A stretch of 64,000 bases of DNA, taken from NCBI GenBank assembly GCA_030704615.1, contig CM060731.1, forward strand, positions 82,256,756-82,320,755. The letters are read 5' to 3'. Origin of the DNA: Takakia lepidozioides (Eukaryota; Streptophyta; Takakiopsida; Takakiales; Takakiaceae). This document shows, piece after piece, positions 1 to 11,893 of this stretch (its first letter is position 1; each line of letters starts with the position of its first letter). A model generated the notes under the pieces. It had not been told where the DNA came from and ran no database searches. It saw only the letters and a program-made list of their open reading frames with translations. The position numbers and the translations under genes are program-made.

Positions 1-2059
1 TCACCTCTGTGGCTGCAACTGTGGATACCCAAGTCTATGACTGAAACTACCACTGGAGGAAAGTAGCTGACATAATACTGAAAATCCAGAGACAGTGCAG
101 AGTACTAGCCCCCATTGTAGACCAGAAAATAATATCCTTGAGATGGAAGATAATTACTTGATTTCCTATTCCTACAACTATAGACAGTAAATATCAGTGA
201 TTGCCAGATCAGTTGCAGTACTCTTGAAAACCCCCCTGCAGAGAAATGAAAGTGCGATTCAAGGTCTAATATTAAAGAAGACGCTACTGAAGACGTTACG
301 TGTATTGTATGAGCAGACCTGTCACTGAGAAAAGAACGTATGACTGTAGAAAAAATGTGCAACCCTTGAAAGCAAATGAAATGAAAGCAAAGAAGATGCT
401 CCAAGTACTGTAGGAGCATACCTGCCACGAAGAGATGAGCCAGCTAGGGGTGTAGGAAAAAAGTGCTCTCTCAAATATGGAAGAAGATGCTCAAAGCACT
501 GCACAGACCTGTTCAGACCTGTTCCGAAGAAATGAACCTTAGAGTGCAAAGCCAAAGTGCATTTTATATTGTGTCGGATAGACTGTCGAAGCTCACTTAG
601 TGGGCAGGGGACAGCTTGGCCAGTACTGCAGCAAGGTCCCTCTAGGCCCAAGTATGCCCCACCTTCCAGGCACATTGTCTTCAGATTGTCTCTCCAAGAG
701 GACTGGTCCATCCAGTTCTGCAGTTATCTCTATCTACTTACTGGGTGTGGCGTCTTCCTATTGGGATACGTGGTCGATACTGATCAGCTAACTCCTTCAA
801 TCGGTGGGGCTATCGATCGACGTCTAAAGTATCTCATTAACCGAATCTCTGGTACATCTGTAAGGGTCTGTTCTTGTGGCCAACCTTGTCGCTTGTACGT
901 ATTGGCCGCCGAGGAAGACGTGCACGATGTTACAGACCCTGACAAGCTAGCAAACCGTTGAACGCCAACGAACATCTGTTATAGACCATCCATAGGCCTC
1001 GCAACATCGATGATCGTGGACAGCGGTGGCTTGAACCTCTTAGCTTCTTACCGGTTCTACAGTGAATGTCGGATGCCTCAAACTATCCAGATCCAGCTGG
1101 TAAGCTGGCAATGTCCCAACTCGCTGAATGCTGACGGGCTCTTGCCAGCCCACGCGCTATCTAGCTTGCGTGCCTCACCGTACGCCTCGCTAACATAGTG
1201 ATGGAGCGGCAGTTTTAGTGAGCGATTGCTGGTCATGACCTTAGTCTCTAGGCTTAGCCCTCTAAATCCAGATCGATCCATGTATGGGTGATCCTAGCCA
1301 TTGGATTCTAACGCTTTAGCAAATGTGTTGTATAGTCTATTACGTGGTCTGGTCTGATGGTCTCCCGGGTCTGGGAGGGTCTGTCTCCCGTGTCTCTCCC
1401 GGCCTGCTTCATGCCTCATAGCCCTGTCGTCCTGTCCCGTTTTCCTCTGTTTTTTCCTTTTTCTTTTTTCTTTCCAAGGGGGGAAAAAAAAGATCACCAG
1501 GCCTTGAGAGAAAGGGGCCATGAAGACAAAGCCCAGTCCCAAGGGCTCGGAAGGCAGAGAGGAGACAGCTCACATGGGTTTGAACCCCAGACCACAGGCC
1601 AATGGACAGGACCTGTTGTTCATCCCTGTGTCATTTTTTAGAAGGGAAATAAAAGAAAAAGAAATATAAAAAGAACAAATACAGTTTAATTCTCTGAATT
1701 TCCCATATTGGGGAGATTTGGTAATCGGCCACATTTACCCAAGTTTCGACCCAGAGTTAAGAGGTATTTGATAAAGTAGCTCAATGTCTTTGATTTTGAT
1801 TTTTGATTCTATCTTTATTTTTTATTTTTTTGTTTTTTTATTTGAGAAAGGAAATCTAGAGGCGACTGCTCACAATTTAGCTCACCCTGGTGGTTATTTT
1901 TTCCACCTTATGTGAACTCTTATTTATTTAATTTGATTAAAAGGGCCTCTGTCCCCTTTCTCTAAAAAATAAAATAAAATAAAATAGGCCTAAATTAGAT
2001 ATTTATATTTTGCTGATCTGTGGAGGTTTTATTTGGGAGGCCTACTTCTTCGTCATTTG
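1..2059. other. Intergenic, no gene recognised
   Basis: Short open frames on both strands show no recognisable domain and no convincing splice-bounded exons. Positions 300-540 contain loosely repeated phrases such as GAAGATGCTC. Positions 1430-1500 are a long pyrimidine tract followed by a purine tract. GGTTTGAACCCC near 1577-1588 resembles a pol III B box, but no good A box precedes it. Positions 1960-1985 hold a short AAAAT run. Confidence 0.5.
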
Positions 2060-2370
2060 TGAGCAGTCTACAATTTGTGAGCCCCCTATCACCCGGGGAG
2101 AAATTGGTTCCTTTATTTTTTTCTTAGCAACCCTAAAGTAACTCCTCACACATCAGGCTTCAGAGGAGAAAGAGTAAGGCTCATGGAAAACCCGATAGGT
2201 AGATGATATTCGAACTCAAAATCACCTGGGTGGCACTATCCTGGTGGCTAAATTTAATTGACCCATTTCTACTCGATTTCCCCCAAGAAAACGTGAGCTC
2301 ACAAACCGTAGGAGCAAGGATCGAACCCGCGCTCTGGTGTTGGTAGGTTGGGTAGGTCGCCTGGGTGTCA
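2060..2370 (-). repeat. tRNA-derived SINE-like sequence, possibly dimeric
   Basis: Read on the minus strand, an A-box-like TAGCCACCAGGATAG (2236-2250) is followed by a B-box-like AGTTCGAATATC (about 2205-2217), the spacing of a tRNA-derived pol III promoter. A second B-box-like GGTTCGATCC lies at about 2310-2320, suggesting a second tRNA-like unit. The downstream body runs to about 2060. It sits directly upstream of the FabZ gene. Target-site duplications were not identified, so the ends are approximate. Confidence 0.45.
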
Positions 2371-2548
2371 TCGACCAACGGACAGCGGGGACGCGTTGGC
2401 GATGGCCTCGAGGCAGCGCGAGAGAGAGCGAGAGAGAGGGGACGCAGGATTCTTGGGAGAGAGAAGGGAAATTGCAGTTGCGATTTTGGTGTGAGCTTGT
2501 TGTGTAGGTGAGGTGTGGGGGATCGATCCAGTGTGCAGGCGGGCAGCC

Positions 2549-5301
2549 ATGGAGGCCGCCCTAGCTTTGACGACCCGGTTGCGTGCGTCTCCTGCCACAT
2601 TCAGCTGCCGCACTTCGTCGTCTGTTGATGCAGCGACTCCTGCGAGATCTCTGGCATTCTTTTGGTTGAATTCTGGGGTTGGGAAGGCGATTTCATTCTC
2701 GCATTGCGGCTCAAGGTCGGTTGTGAAGGGAGGTTGGAATCCTCGTGGGGTTGTTAGGTGTGCCGCAGTCGATGGAGTGGCCACGGAGGTTGCAGCTGTA
2801 GAGCCTTCGTCCCCGGAGGCCGAGACCATCGAAGTACCCATTGAAAAGAGTAAGTTGATTTTAGTGGTAATGTGGCGGGCATTTTTTTTCGGCTACGAAA
2901 AGAAGTAGCTGATGACTGCGTCATTTAACCGCGTCTGGAAAGGACGGTGATTTTCCTTCCTTGTGCATTTATCCGTATCTGGATATGATGCACTGATGCA
3001 ATGATGCTGTTCAGTCTCTCGTCATTTCCAGATGTAGTTCTCCAAGTCAAATGTGCAAGGTAGGCAAATCAATCGAGTGCAGAGGGAGCACGCAAAAACT
3101 ATTTCTGCCTGCTGGGATATTGCAAGAAAAAAATGAGGGTGCATGCACACACAGCTAGCTACCCATCACCGCATGCAATTTAGAATAAGTGAGAGGACTC
3201 CCAAGTAAGAAATGGGAAGAATTTATTTTCCAATACACCTCTTCCGAGCACAAATAGTTTCTGCTTGGAAGAGGTGTATTGGAAGATAAACTCTTCCCAT
3301 TTCTTATTTGGGAATCCTCTCACTTATCCTACATAGAATGTGGTGATGGATTGCTCTCTCTCTCTGCATGCTCAGTCATCTTCTTCCTGCAATATCCAGC
3401 TATAGATTTCAGTTTCCTGTTTTAGGGAAGGTGCATCTCGGATCTGCAAGTTTATGAGAGAGAGAGAGTCTAATTTCCAAAGTCTCTCGAGGGAGTGACA
3501 CTTATGTAGGGGTTGGGATGTTGCAGGATTTCCTGCATATCCCACTGCACTGGATATCAACCAAATTCGCGCTATCCTGCCTCACAGGTGATTTCTCTTC
3601 ATTGTTTTCAGTTGGGTCATGGATGGATTCTACCTGATATGACACTTGGCCTGTAAACAACTAGGGCACCGTCTCTACCTGAATATATTGAGCTACCAAG
3701 GACAGGGAATTGCCTGGAAGGCCTTGTTCAAGGGGCTAGCTATCACCATTGTTGAGGGGCATTGGAACTCCTTGAAAGACGCGCAGGAAGTGGAGATGAT
3801 GGTTGGGGCTGTGCAGGGGTGGACGAAGTGAGGTAGGAAATGAGGCAAAGAACAAGGTGGGGCAGATAGACAAAGGCCAGGTAGGAGTGTGAGGAGCGGC
3901 TTGGTTCAGAACTTCCATCCCTAACAAAGGGAAGAGATGTGAGGTCGTGAGACTTGGGGCTCTGGTCTGTAGGATTGTCAGCAGACCACTTTGGCCATGA
4001 GCAGTGCCAGCATTGTGGATATACATGTTGGGCCAGCTTGTTGTCGTCTACCGATATGAGATGTATGAACATTTCCATGTGACATAGATGCCCTTGGTCT
4101 TGATGAAGGTCAATATTGCTCTTTTGGCAATTTCAGTTAGTGGCTGTTTGGATGTCTTTGAGGGCCACAACATATTTCAGGTAGGTATTAACATGGTTTT
4201 TCCTGGTGATCTTTGATGCAGATTCCCGTTTCTGTTGGTGGACAGAGTGATTGAGTACAATCCTGGCGTGTCAGCTGTTGCTATTAAGAATGTGACAATC
4301 AATGACAACTTCTTTCCTGGCCATTTCCCAGAGAGGCCTATTATGCCTGGTGTGCTTATGGTAGAGGTAAGAGGAATAATCCCATTCATGAGATTAGGCC
4401 AAACCTTTTTGTAACTTTCCATGGATACCTCATGGGGCTCTCATATGCACCATCTATCATCAGACCAGAAGTTGATTCTAGTCAGGGTAGGGACAGACAG
4501 AAAGGTTGCCTTCTCTGTGTCATGAATCCAGTCCTTATTTTCTTGAAGAGCATTTCACTACTTTGGTTGATTCAGAATATATACAGAAACATGCATTTTC
4601 TATACAAAGAGAACTTTGGACCCCACAGATGATGAGACTGATGGGACCACGACCCCTCCGCCCCCCTCTATATGTGTGTGTGTTTGTACGTGATAATTTT
4701 ATATGTGGTCTTAACAGTATCTCGTAGTGGGCCTAGAGTGGACATGTCGATCCTTCATTCTTGCGATTTTGAAAGCAAACTTGAGATCCTTTGAAGCATG
4801 GGATCAAAGGAGGCATTGTTAGAAGTAGAACCATCATATCCAAGCACCAGCCAATGTTTTTCGAACTTTGAATTCAAGCCTAAATAGGGCCAGTGAGTTA
4901 TTTTGAATCTATGGAAAGCGAAGTCTATTCTCTCTCTTTCTACATCTCCCTCTCTTTTGCATGTGTGTGTGTGAAAACATGCAGTACTTCACGTGGTGCA
5001 CATTCTAATAAAAAAACCCTATCCACCATGGATACAATGTATGCAGGCTATGGCACAGGTTGGAGGCATTGTGATGCTGCAGCCTGATGTGGGGGGCTCG
5101 AAGGAGAGCTTCTTCTTTGCAGGAGTGGACAAAGTGCGCTTCCGCAAGCCAGTCATTGCCGGAGACACACTTGTGATGCGTATGACTCTTGTGAAGTTGC
5201 AAAAACGATTTGGAATTGCAAAGATGGAAGGCACAGCCTATGTTGGTGGTGAGGTTGTGTGTGAGGGAGAGTTTTTGATGGCTCTTGGTAAGGAGGAGTA
5301 G
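2549..5301 (+). CDS. FabZ: 3-hydroxyacyl-[acyl-carrier-protein] dehydratase FabZ, plastid type
   Basis: Removes water from 3-hydroxyacyl-ACP in each elongation cycle of plastid type II fatty acid synthesis. Four exons fit in frame: 2549-2849, 3527-3587, 4222-4366 and 5047-5301 (762 nt, 253 aa). Residues 1 to about 100 are rich in Ser, Ala, Arg and Thr and look like a chloroplast transit peptide. The hotdog domain follows: ILPHR at 117-121, LLVDRV at 125-130, then [10 protein letters not shown] with the expected catalytic His155, and Glu169 at the exon 3/4 junction (VE-AMAQ). The C-terminus FLMALGKEE ends normally. Length and motifs fit an intact enzyme. Intron 1 carries a large hairpin repeat. 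Family assignment is very secure; exon borders are inferred from GTAAG/AG consensus and phase. Confidence 0.95.
3105..3405. repeat. Long foldback (hairpin) repeat in FabZ intron 1
   Basis: The arms 3185-3245 and 3267-3327 are near-perfect reverse complements around a 21-nt loop (3246-3266). The innermost 16 bp, CCAATACACCTCTTCC and GGAAGAGGTGTATTGG, match exactly. Weaker pairing continues outward to about 3105 and 3405, where GGATATTGCA faces TGCAATATCC. It could be a foldback MITE or a young hairpin RNA precursor transcribed with the FabZ pre-mRNA. Confidence 0.85.
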
Positions 5302-6684
5302 AGTGGATGTCCTCTTTGGTTTGTTCCACAATATTTTTAAGAGGATATATCTTGAAGATTCTGCGGCGTTTGAACATGTTATAGTAGTTTGTTCATGTTT
5401 CTGTAGAACACAACCATGCTAGCTGGGAACCTGTGGCCAACTACCATCAGGCATTGTGTAGAAGTTTATAATTTGAAGACCAGAGTTATTCTAATCCACA
5501 AATCTTTCATGGGTATCTGGTTTCCGGTCAGTAAACTGAACAAAATGTTCCAACCCTCTGTGGTCTAATTTTGATTTATCTGAACGTCACCCTCCTTGGT
5601 GTGGTTGAAGAGTGTTGTTTTAACTCAAACTGAAGAGTGTTAACTGAAGAGTGTTAACTGAAGAGTGTTGTTTTAGCTCAAACTGTCTTTGGACTTGACT
5701 TTGAAGGAACTCCCATGGTTTTGAATGGTATGACACAGTTGAGGATATAACTACTGAAATCAAGGGACAATGGATCTGATTGGGGAGCTAGTAGAATGGC
5801 ATCTTCAAAAAGTACTTCCTTTGTGCTCCCACCCGTAAGACTGCCTGCTTTAACGTGAAATGAAAGGACATGCGACACCCAGCAACTGGTCCTCATAATG
5901 GAAGAGAGAGAAAGAGAAGAAAGGAAGGAAAGGGAATTCCTAGTAACTTAGCAAGGGCCAAATTGAGGGATGTAGAGAGAGCGTTCTCTCCATGAATCTC
6001 TGTGGAAGTGGCCCACACGTTCGCCCCTTGAAACGTCAGCGCTGTCTGAATACTGACAATTATCTCTTCTATGGAAGGGAGGATACATGCAGGCCCTGCT
6101 CTTTTAAAAAGGACCACGCAACCTAGTTGAAGCCGGAGCATTGGATGGACACGATCCTTCTCGAGTAGAGAAAATGGCGAAACCTCGGCGGATATGCATA
6201 CTGCAATGCTTTTCATACCACAGCTGCTGTGGCGCTGCTTAGTCGTTCCAATCCCATGCTCTGTGCACTGTACCTACATTCAACCATGACTTTCGCAAGT
6301 GGAGTTTCTGATTCTAGAGTCTTTGCCGCAGTTTTAAAACACCTTCAAATGCAGCTTCCACAGTGCAGGGTGCATACTGAATGGAAACTCTTAAGATTCA
6401 GATGCAGGTGTGCTAGCACGTGCTCTAGGTGAAGCTTCACTTCTTTCACATGATCCAGTTGTGGCTGTAAAAGACACAAATACTCCAGAAGATGCCCACT
6501 CCAGGAGGGTTCGATTGTAGAAGGAGTCAATCCAATGGCGACAACAGTACCTCCAACTGTGCATCAATTGATTCCAGACCTTTAATAATCGGATGTCCAA
6601 TGTTTAACTAATTCACAGCTAACAACTATCGAGACAAGAATTGGTAGGTAGCCGAATATGCTCGGTTGCCTGCTAGATTCGGAC
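5302..6684. other. Intergenic between FabZ and F-box gene 1
   Basis: Contains the presumed 3' untranslated regions of the two convergent genes. A short direct repeat built on TTAACTGAAGAGTG occurs at about 5605-5680. Positions 5895-5935 are purine-rich. No gene was recognised. Confidence 0.5.
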
Positions 6685-8493
6685 CTAAACCTGAGCATCT
6701 GGGTTTGGACAGAAGTGAATGCCAGAAACCAGATTAACTTTCATCATTTGCCGGTAAGGAAACTTGGAGCAGGCAATTGAAGAAGAAGCAGCAAGATTCT
6801 CTATCCCTCGATAAGGGCAGGTGGGCAGCATCAATTCTTCTGAGAAATCTTCAACCAACACCTTGAATGACCTATCATTTAAGAGTAATCCGAGCTCATT
6901 CTTGACTGAGATGCATTGAAAGGCTGGAAACTTGAATCCCCACTTTGCAAAAAATGCTTCAAAAAGCATTGATTCCTCAATTTTCTGCTCCCTGGAAGGA
7001 TTCAGCCTACATATCGACATGCCTTTGGTGCCCCTTGTATCATCTTCCCGGAGCACCATGAATACAGTGCCATTGCACTCCACCACCTGTGCCTCAAGTC
7101 TGCTTCCTGGACATCTTGGTTCACATCTGTACAGAATCTTCTCCCGCCAAGCCCCTTCAAAGAGGTCGTAGACCACGAGCCCCACTATACCAGTCTCGCA
7201 ACGACCTTTGACTTCGTTGGCCACGAAGTAGAAGAAGTTATCACAGCAGGCTCCGATTTGAGGATGAAAACTCAAATTATACCTCCTCTGAAGTGCCAGA
7301 AGGCCACAATCGATCATCCAAGTATGTGACTCGGAGTTATAAACCGCCATACGAGCATAAATGTTGTGCTGCCGAAAAACAACCATGATTTTGTAGACAC
7401 TGGTAAACCTGTCAACTACCATATGGGTTAAAATCCAGGTATGCTTCGTCATTGAGTTGCAGGGTGGCATGGGGGGAAGCTCCCTGCATTTCTGGGTGAC
7501 CGGATTGTACACAAAGAGGCTGACACGCCCTTGCTCGTCGACATCGCGGAAACACAACAGCCCTCCATCCCCTGCCTCAAGGTTCCACAAACAAAAGAGA
7601 GGGAGAAAGTTAGAGAAAGAGACCGATTCCACCAAAAAAATCAAACTAGGTTCACTTGCAGGGATCAGTCCAGGTGCCCAGGAACAAATCGGTACTCTCA
7701 AATTTCGTAAAACAAAATCTACAATTCTTCTATCGGGGATTCCTGACCTACAAACAACAGCTGCGATAAATCGATCACCACTCGCACAGGTTCTTCACGA
7801 TTTCCTCAATCGCTGAAGTACCAGATAGCGGCATGCACCAGGACACCTCAATAGAGAAGAAAGCTCAATCACTGCCGAAATAAATCTAGGATAAGATTGC
7901 AGCGCCCATGCAGATAGCCACACCCCTCTCCCCTCAATTTGCTGAATATTTTGCAGAAATCTCTCTCAAGACAGTTGAGTGGGATAGACTCTCTGGAATC
8001 ACTCAATTTGAGAGTGTAGCTCAGCCTAATTCTTACACCAATTGAATGATTGTCGGCTCAACTGAGATTTTTGGGAATGGGATGAATCTGGAATTCACAA
8101 ACCTGCCACAACGTCTTTTGCTTGAGAAGGAAGACCAGGCATCGGGGGCATACAACGCCACCGATTCGACCCTGCATCGTATGCCGTGCATATCCTTTGC
8201 CCCTGAATTGAGACAAAGACAAGAAAATACGGTGCTTCCGAAGACAGATCTGCCCAAGAATGCAGATCCGCACGGGCCTCTTGAAATTTTTGTGAGAAGA
8301 TGAAGCTCGTCATCCCTTTACAAACAGCGCGTGCTCGAAAGAGGCTAGCGAATGGTAGGAACGACACGACTTTCTCAACCAGCTCCTCAGGCAGAGTACC
8401 CCACAATTCGGGATCCATGGTGCTACCTGATGCCGCCAATCTGTCTCTCCTCTTCCTTTCCATGATTGTATAAATATGACTACTCAGCTTCAA
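6685..8493 (-). CDS. F-box protein with kelch/beta-propeller-like C-terminal region
   Basis: Probable substrate-recognition subunit of an SCF (SKP1-CUL1-F-box) E3 ubiquitin ligase. Two exons, 8493-8103 and 7571-6685, join in phase to give 425 aa. The F-box lies at about residues 28-72 (LWGTLPEELVEKVVSFLPF, then RAVCKGM). The rest has repeated strand-turn units with GGLLCFRD, VYNPVTQKCRELPPMP and a distal VVECNGTVFMV, typical of plant F-box/kelch-like proteins; classical double-Gly kelch signatures are weak. The intron interrupts AKDVVAG-DGGLL exactly as in the paralogue at 52.3 kb. The first ATG is used; the ATG at residue 26 (MDPELW) is an alternative. The substrate cannot be inferred. Confidence 0.85.
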
Positions 8494-9446
8494 ATCAATT
8501 GCGGATTTCGCAGGCCATCAACAACGAGCTCTAATTACGACAAGAGCAGGACCTGCGGAGCACCCGAGCCTGAGGACGAAAAGAAGAAACGAAGACTACA
8601 CACTAACATCCCCGGAAGACGTAGACTCGGGAACACTAGTAGAACCACACACTGTAATTACGGAGCCCCGAGCCTGATGACGGAGACGAGCAAAGGAAGG
8701 ATCGCAAATTACACACTAACAACATCCCCGGAGAGCAGTAAGCTCTGTGGATCCCAACGCGCCACGGTAACAGTAGTAGAACTGAAGCTATAATTACGAC
8801 AAAACATGACCCGATACTGACGAGGACTGTCGTCCCAAGCAGTAAGCTTTATGGACCCTCAACTCTTAACGCGCCTCGGGAAGACAGTGGACAGAGTTTC
8901 ACTCGATAGTATGAGACCTTCCGACACACAAAAGGAGGAATGGCTCTCAAGTTATTCCAAAGTACCTACATATGAAAATGAAAATGGCAGTGCATTGAAG
9001 AAGTCTTCGTCCCAGACAGCCCACCCAAACAATCAAAGCCCAGCCCTGACCTGCCGACCACTCTTTATCTCTTCTCTTCCACTATCTCCCTCAATAGTCC
9101 CAGTAACACAGAATTACTGTGTGGTCATGCTTTTCCTCCATCCCCCTGCCAACTTGACGTACACCTCAAGGCGCACTGCTGGCGGCGACGCCGTCCCACC
9201 GTCACACCGCCGCTCTCTCTCGCATCCATCGCACGCATCCCACCAACGTTGTCACCAGCATGACGGAGGTCAATTCCATACCCGGAAATGCCGTCTACAC
9301 ACGTAGTCATCCCCATGTTCTGTACTGCAACGGTCGCCTCGGGCTAAAATATTTGTTTCTTTGGACTTTCTTGCATTTAACGACCAATTATATATTTAGA
9401 AAAGTTTAATTATAATTATAAATGAGGAAGCAAGTTCTGACAGTAA
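8494..9446. other. Intergenic with degenerate tandem repeat
   Basis: Between about 8530 and 8900 an imperfect unit of roughly 120-130 bp recurs. Shared phrases include TAATTACG, GAGCCTGA, ACACACTAACA and CATCCCCGG, and AGCAGTAAGCT occurs twice. It lies just upstream of F-box gene 1 and could include its promoter. The open frames here look like by-products of the repeat. Positions 9040-9310 are C-rich without a recognisable gene. Confidence 0.45.
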
Positions 9447-9985
9447 CACCGATGGTTGTTTCTAGAGTTGGTCTGGTATATAGGTGAAGGACTGGTATAA
9501 AATACTGGTATATGCACTGGTATTAGATACCAGACCAGTCTGGTATCATTTGGGAGAATATTGGGTCATATACCAGACCAGGCTGGTATCAATTTTTTCA
9601 TACCAGCCTCAATACCAGTACTTCCCCGCCGTCTTCCTCATTTACTCTGGTATGTATATTATATTAATTTATGTGTATATATGCCTACATACTTGTACTT
9701 ATGTCTATTCATTTCTTTATTTATATTGTATTTGTTTTCACTTGATACTTGCTAGTGATAAACTTGTAATTCAAGATGGCTTTGGAATGATACCAGAATT
9801 GATATCTCGTACCAGCTGATATTGTGGTCATGATACTCATACTCATACCAGTATGTAGAGAATTATACATCCACCATTATATAGACCAGACTTGTATAAA
9901 TTTTTTGTGATACGTCTGGTACCGGGACCAGTCTGGTATGTCCTAACACTGATACCAGAACAACACTGGTTGTTTCGGAGGGGAC
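9447..9985. repeat. Dense CTGGTAT/ATACCAG repeat cluster, possibly a foldback element
   Basis: CTGGTAT and its complement ATACCAG recur many times in about 500 bp. They are often arranged as inverted pairs, such as ATACCAGACCAGTCTGGTAT near 9527-9546. The middle (9640-9770) is AT-rich and lacks the motif. Related phrases, including GGTTGTTTC, occur near both outer edges, which suggests a foldback-type element built from short subrepeats. No coding capacity was recognised. Confidence 0.6.
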
Positions 9986-10509
9986 TTCCCTAGGCTGTCC
10001 TCGGGATGAACTATGGATGGATGTGGACAGCCGCCTCAGGGAGAGCGTCCACATGGATGCTGCCCATTGCGTCCCACAGATAAAGACGTTCATCCAAAAC
10101 CCGCCGGCTGCGGTGGAAGCATCCCGCCTCGGACTCATCCTTTCGTCAAATGAGCGACAGGTGGCATCTTCCCGGGATTCTTCATTTTACACATTTTACG
10201 TTTGTTTGACGGGCCGGGGTTGACAATGGGTGGCCCGGCCCGACACGGCCCGGCCCGCCCGCCAGGGTCTGCTGTCTGCTGCTTAGGTTGTTCCACCTCG
10301 AGTTCTTCGCAATTGCTGGCTCAGGACCGATGCAAAGGACAGTGGACCTTGTCCTCAGAAGTCACACCGATGTAGGAAGCATCGAGGGATGCTCGCACAC
10401 CAACAAGGGAGGGATTTTGGTTTTGATTCGGTCGTCGATTTCTGCAGGGAGCGAGAGAGAGAGAGAGAGATAGGGAGAGGGAGGTGCAGGCGGTGATTAG
10501 GGAGGAACC
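9986..10509. other. Upstream region of gene X
   Basis: Positions 10230-10265 are a GC-rich run of GGCCCGGCCC phrases. Positions 10452-10470 are a GA microsatellite. The stretch at about 10320-10480 is clearly related to 39960-40115, where the broken second copy of gene X begins, so it probably holds the gene X promoter and 5' UTR. Confidence 0.5.
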
Positions 10510-11893
10510 ATGCCTGCGGAAAGCAGCAGTAGCGTGCCGGTTGCCATGAGTGCTTGGCGAGCACGTGCTTCTCAGTTCTTCTTCCTCGTCATACTTTTTT
10601 CCTTCCCCCTTTTCAGGTACCTGTTGTATCTCACGGTCACAGCATTAACTTGCTTGTATGGACTCAGATCATCAACTCATCATGTGGTGACTGCACAAGG
10701 ATGAGGGTGGGGAATAGGTGCACACAATATGGGGTTGAAAAACTGTGTAGGATCCATGCTAGGCCTTCGGTCATGTTTTTCTCCCCCTCTTTTAAGGGGG
10801 GGAAAGTGGTGCCCATATCCGACTTCTCGGGTGCTCAGAATTAGTGGGGATCGAGTTGAAGCATACTCTGTTGGGATTTTTGACTCTGGCATGTTCGTTC
10901 GAGATGTGAGCACGAGATAGGTTTGGGGTCTGCTCGTGTTCGTTAGTGTGTGTATGGTATGTAATCATCCAGCTCCCTGCGAAGGGTGACTGGCTATGCC
11001 GTACCCGGTGATGTTGTCCCTTCAGGATGCTAATCATCCGGGAACCTGTTGTTGGGTTTCAGCCCTTCCGAATGTGACTCAACCTAAACTTGCGCTAGTG
11101 CTCGTGCACAGCCCATGCCAATCTCTTTACAGGGGATCGAGTATACCTTAAAGTATGATGTTCACTAGGTATAGCCCTGTAGCTGGAAATAGATGTGAGA
11201 ATAGTTACGTTGTACTGCTGGCCACACTGTCAAGGTATAAGGTGGACACAGAGAGACTCTCTCTTCGCAGTGACGGCCCCCATATTGCGACCATGAGCCC
11301 ACTATGTTTCCCGGTGCACCAGGTTGAGAGAGAGACTGCCGACAGATTCAGAGGGTATTTTGCACTGAAGACGATATTTTTTTTGGTGTGGTGGCAGTGT
11401 TCCTTGTGCGAATGGGACTTGCTCAAGTCCCTCAGAGGTGGTCGCCATCTATTTGTATACCAGCAATGTCATCAGTGAGGATGTTGCCAAAGGCTTGTTG
11501 TATCCTGGGGCTCTCTTATCCAAAGCCGAATCAATTGTAACAGATAATCAACCGCCCAGCAGGCCAACATACGATGATCTCCTGACAAAATTCAATTTTA
11601 GCAAGAAAAACCAGCAATTTCCCCCACCTATTAACCTAGGATTTGTGTTGGGGTGTTTGATGTGTTTAGTTGGCGCAGCCCTCTCCATGTTCGGGCCCTC
11701 GGTATTTGGTCTTTGTGGCATGTTGATTGTTTTGTTCTACATATATAGAGAGGGAGCGACCAACAAAGAAGTGTTTGCCTTGCCCATGTTTGGGCTTGCA
11801 ATTTTTTGCTCTTTTGGTTGGTTCAGCTTTGATGCTTTGTTTGCAAAGATCTCACAGCAGCCACGTGGTGTGGGTAGCAAGAAGCAGCAGTAA
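10510..11893 (+). CDS. Small multi-pass membrane protein of unknown function (gene X)
   Basis: Family not recognised. Exon 1 (10510-10564, 55 nt) joins in phase to exon 2 (11544-11893, 350 nt) to give 134 aa. The exon 2 acceptor (GTAACAG before ATAATCAACC) is supported by the second copy, where TATGCAG precedes ATAATCAACTG at 41575. The N-terminal ~50 residues are hydrophilic and include TYDDLLTKFNF. Three hydrophobic segments follow: about residues 51-73 (NLGFVLGCLMCLVGAALSMFG), 75-90 (LCGMLIVLFYIY) and 97-118 (FALPMFGLAIFCSFGWFSFD). The tail is basic and glutamine-rich (GSKKQQ). No signal peptide is evident. Exon 1 rests only on splice consensus and phase, so the N-terminus is less certain than the membrane exon. 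Confidence 0.65.

Noticed and set aside
557-961. 134-aa open frame (+)
   Set aside because: No recognisable domain, unusual composition and no splice-supported partner; probably a chance ORF.
2368-2841. 157-aa minus-strand ORF over FabZ exon 1
   Set aside because: Antisense shadow of the GC-rich transit-peptide exon.
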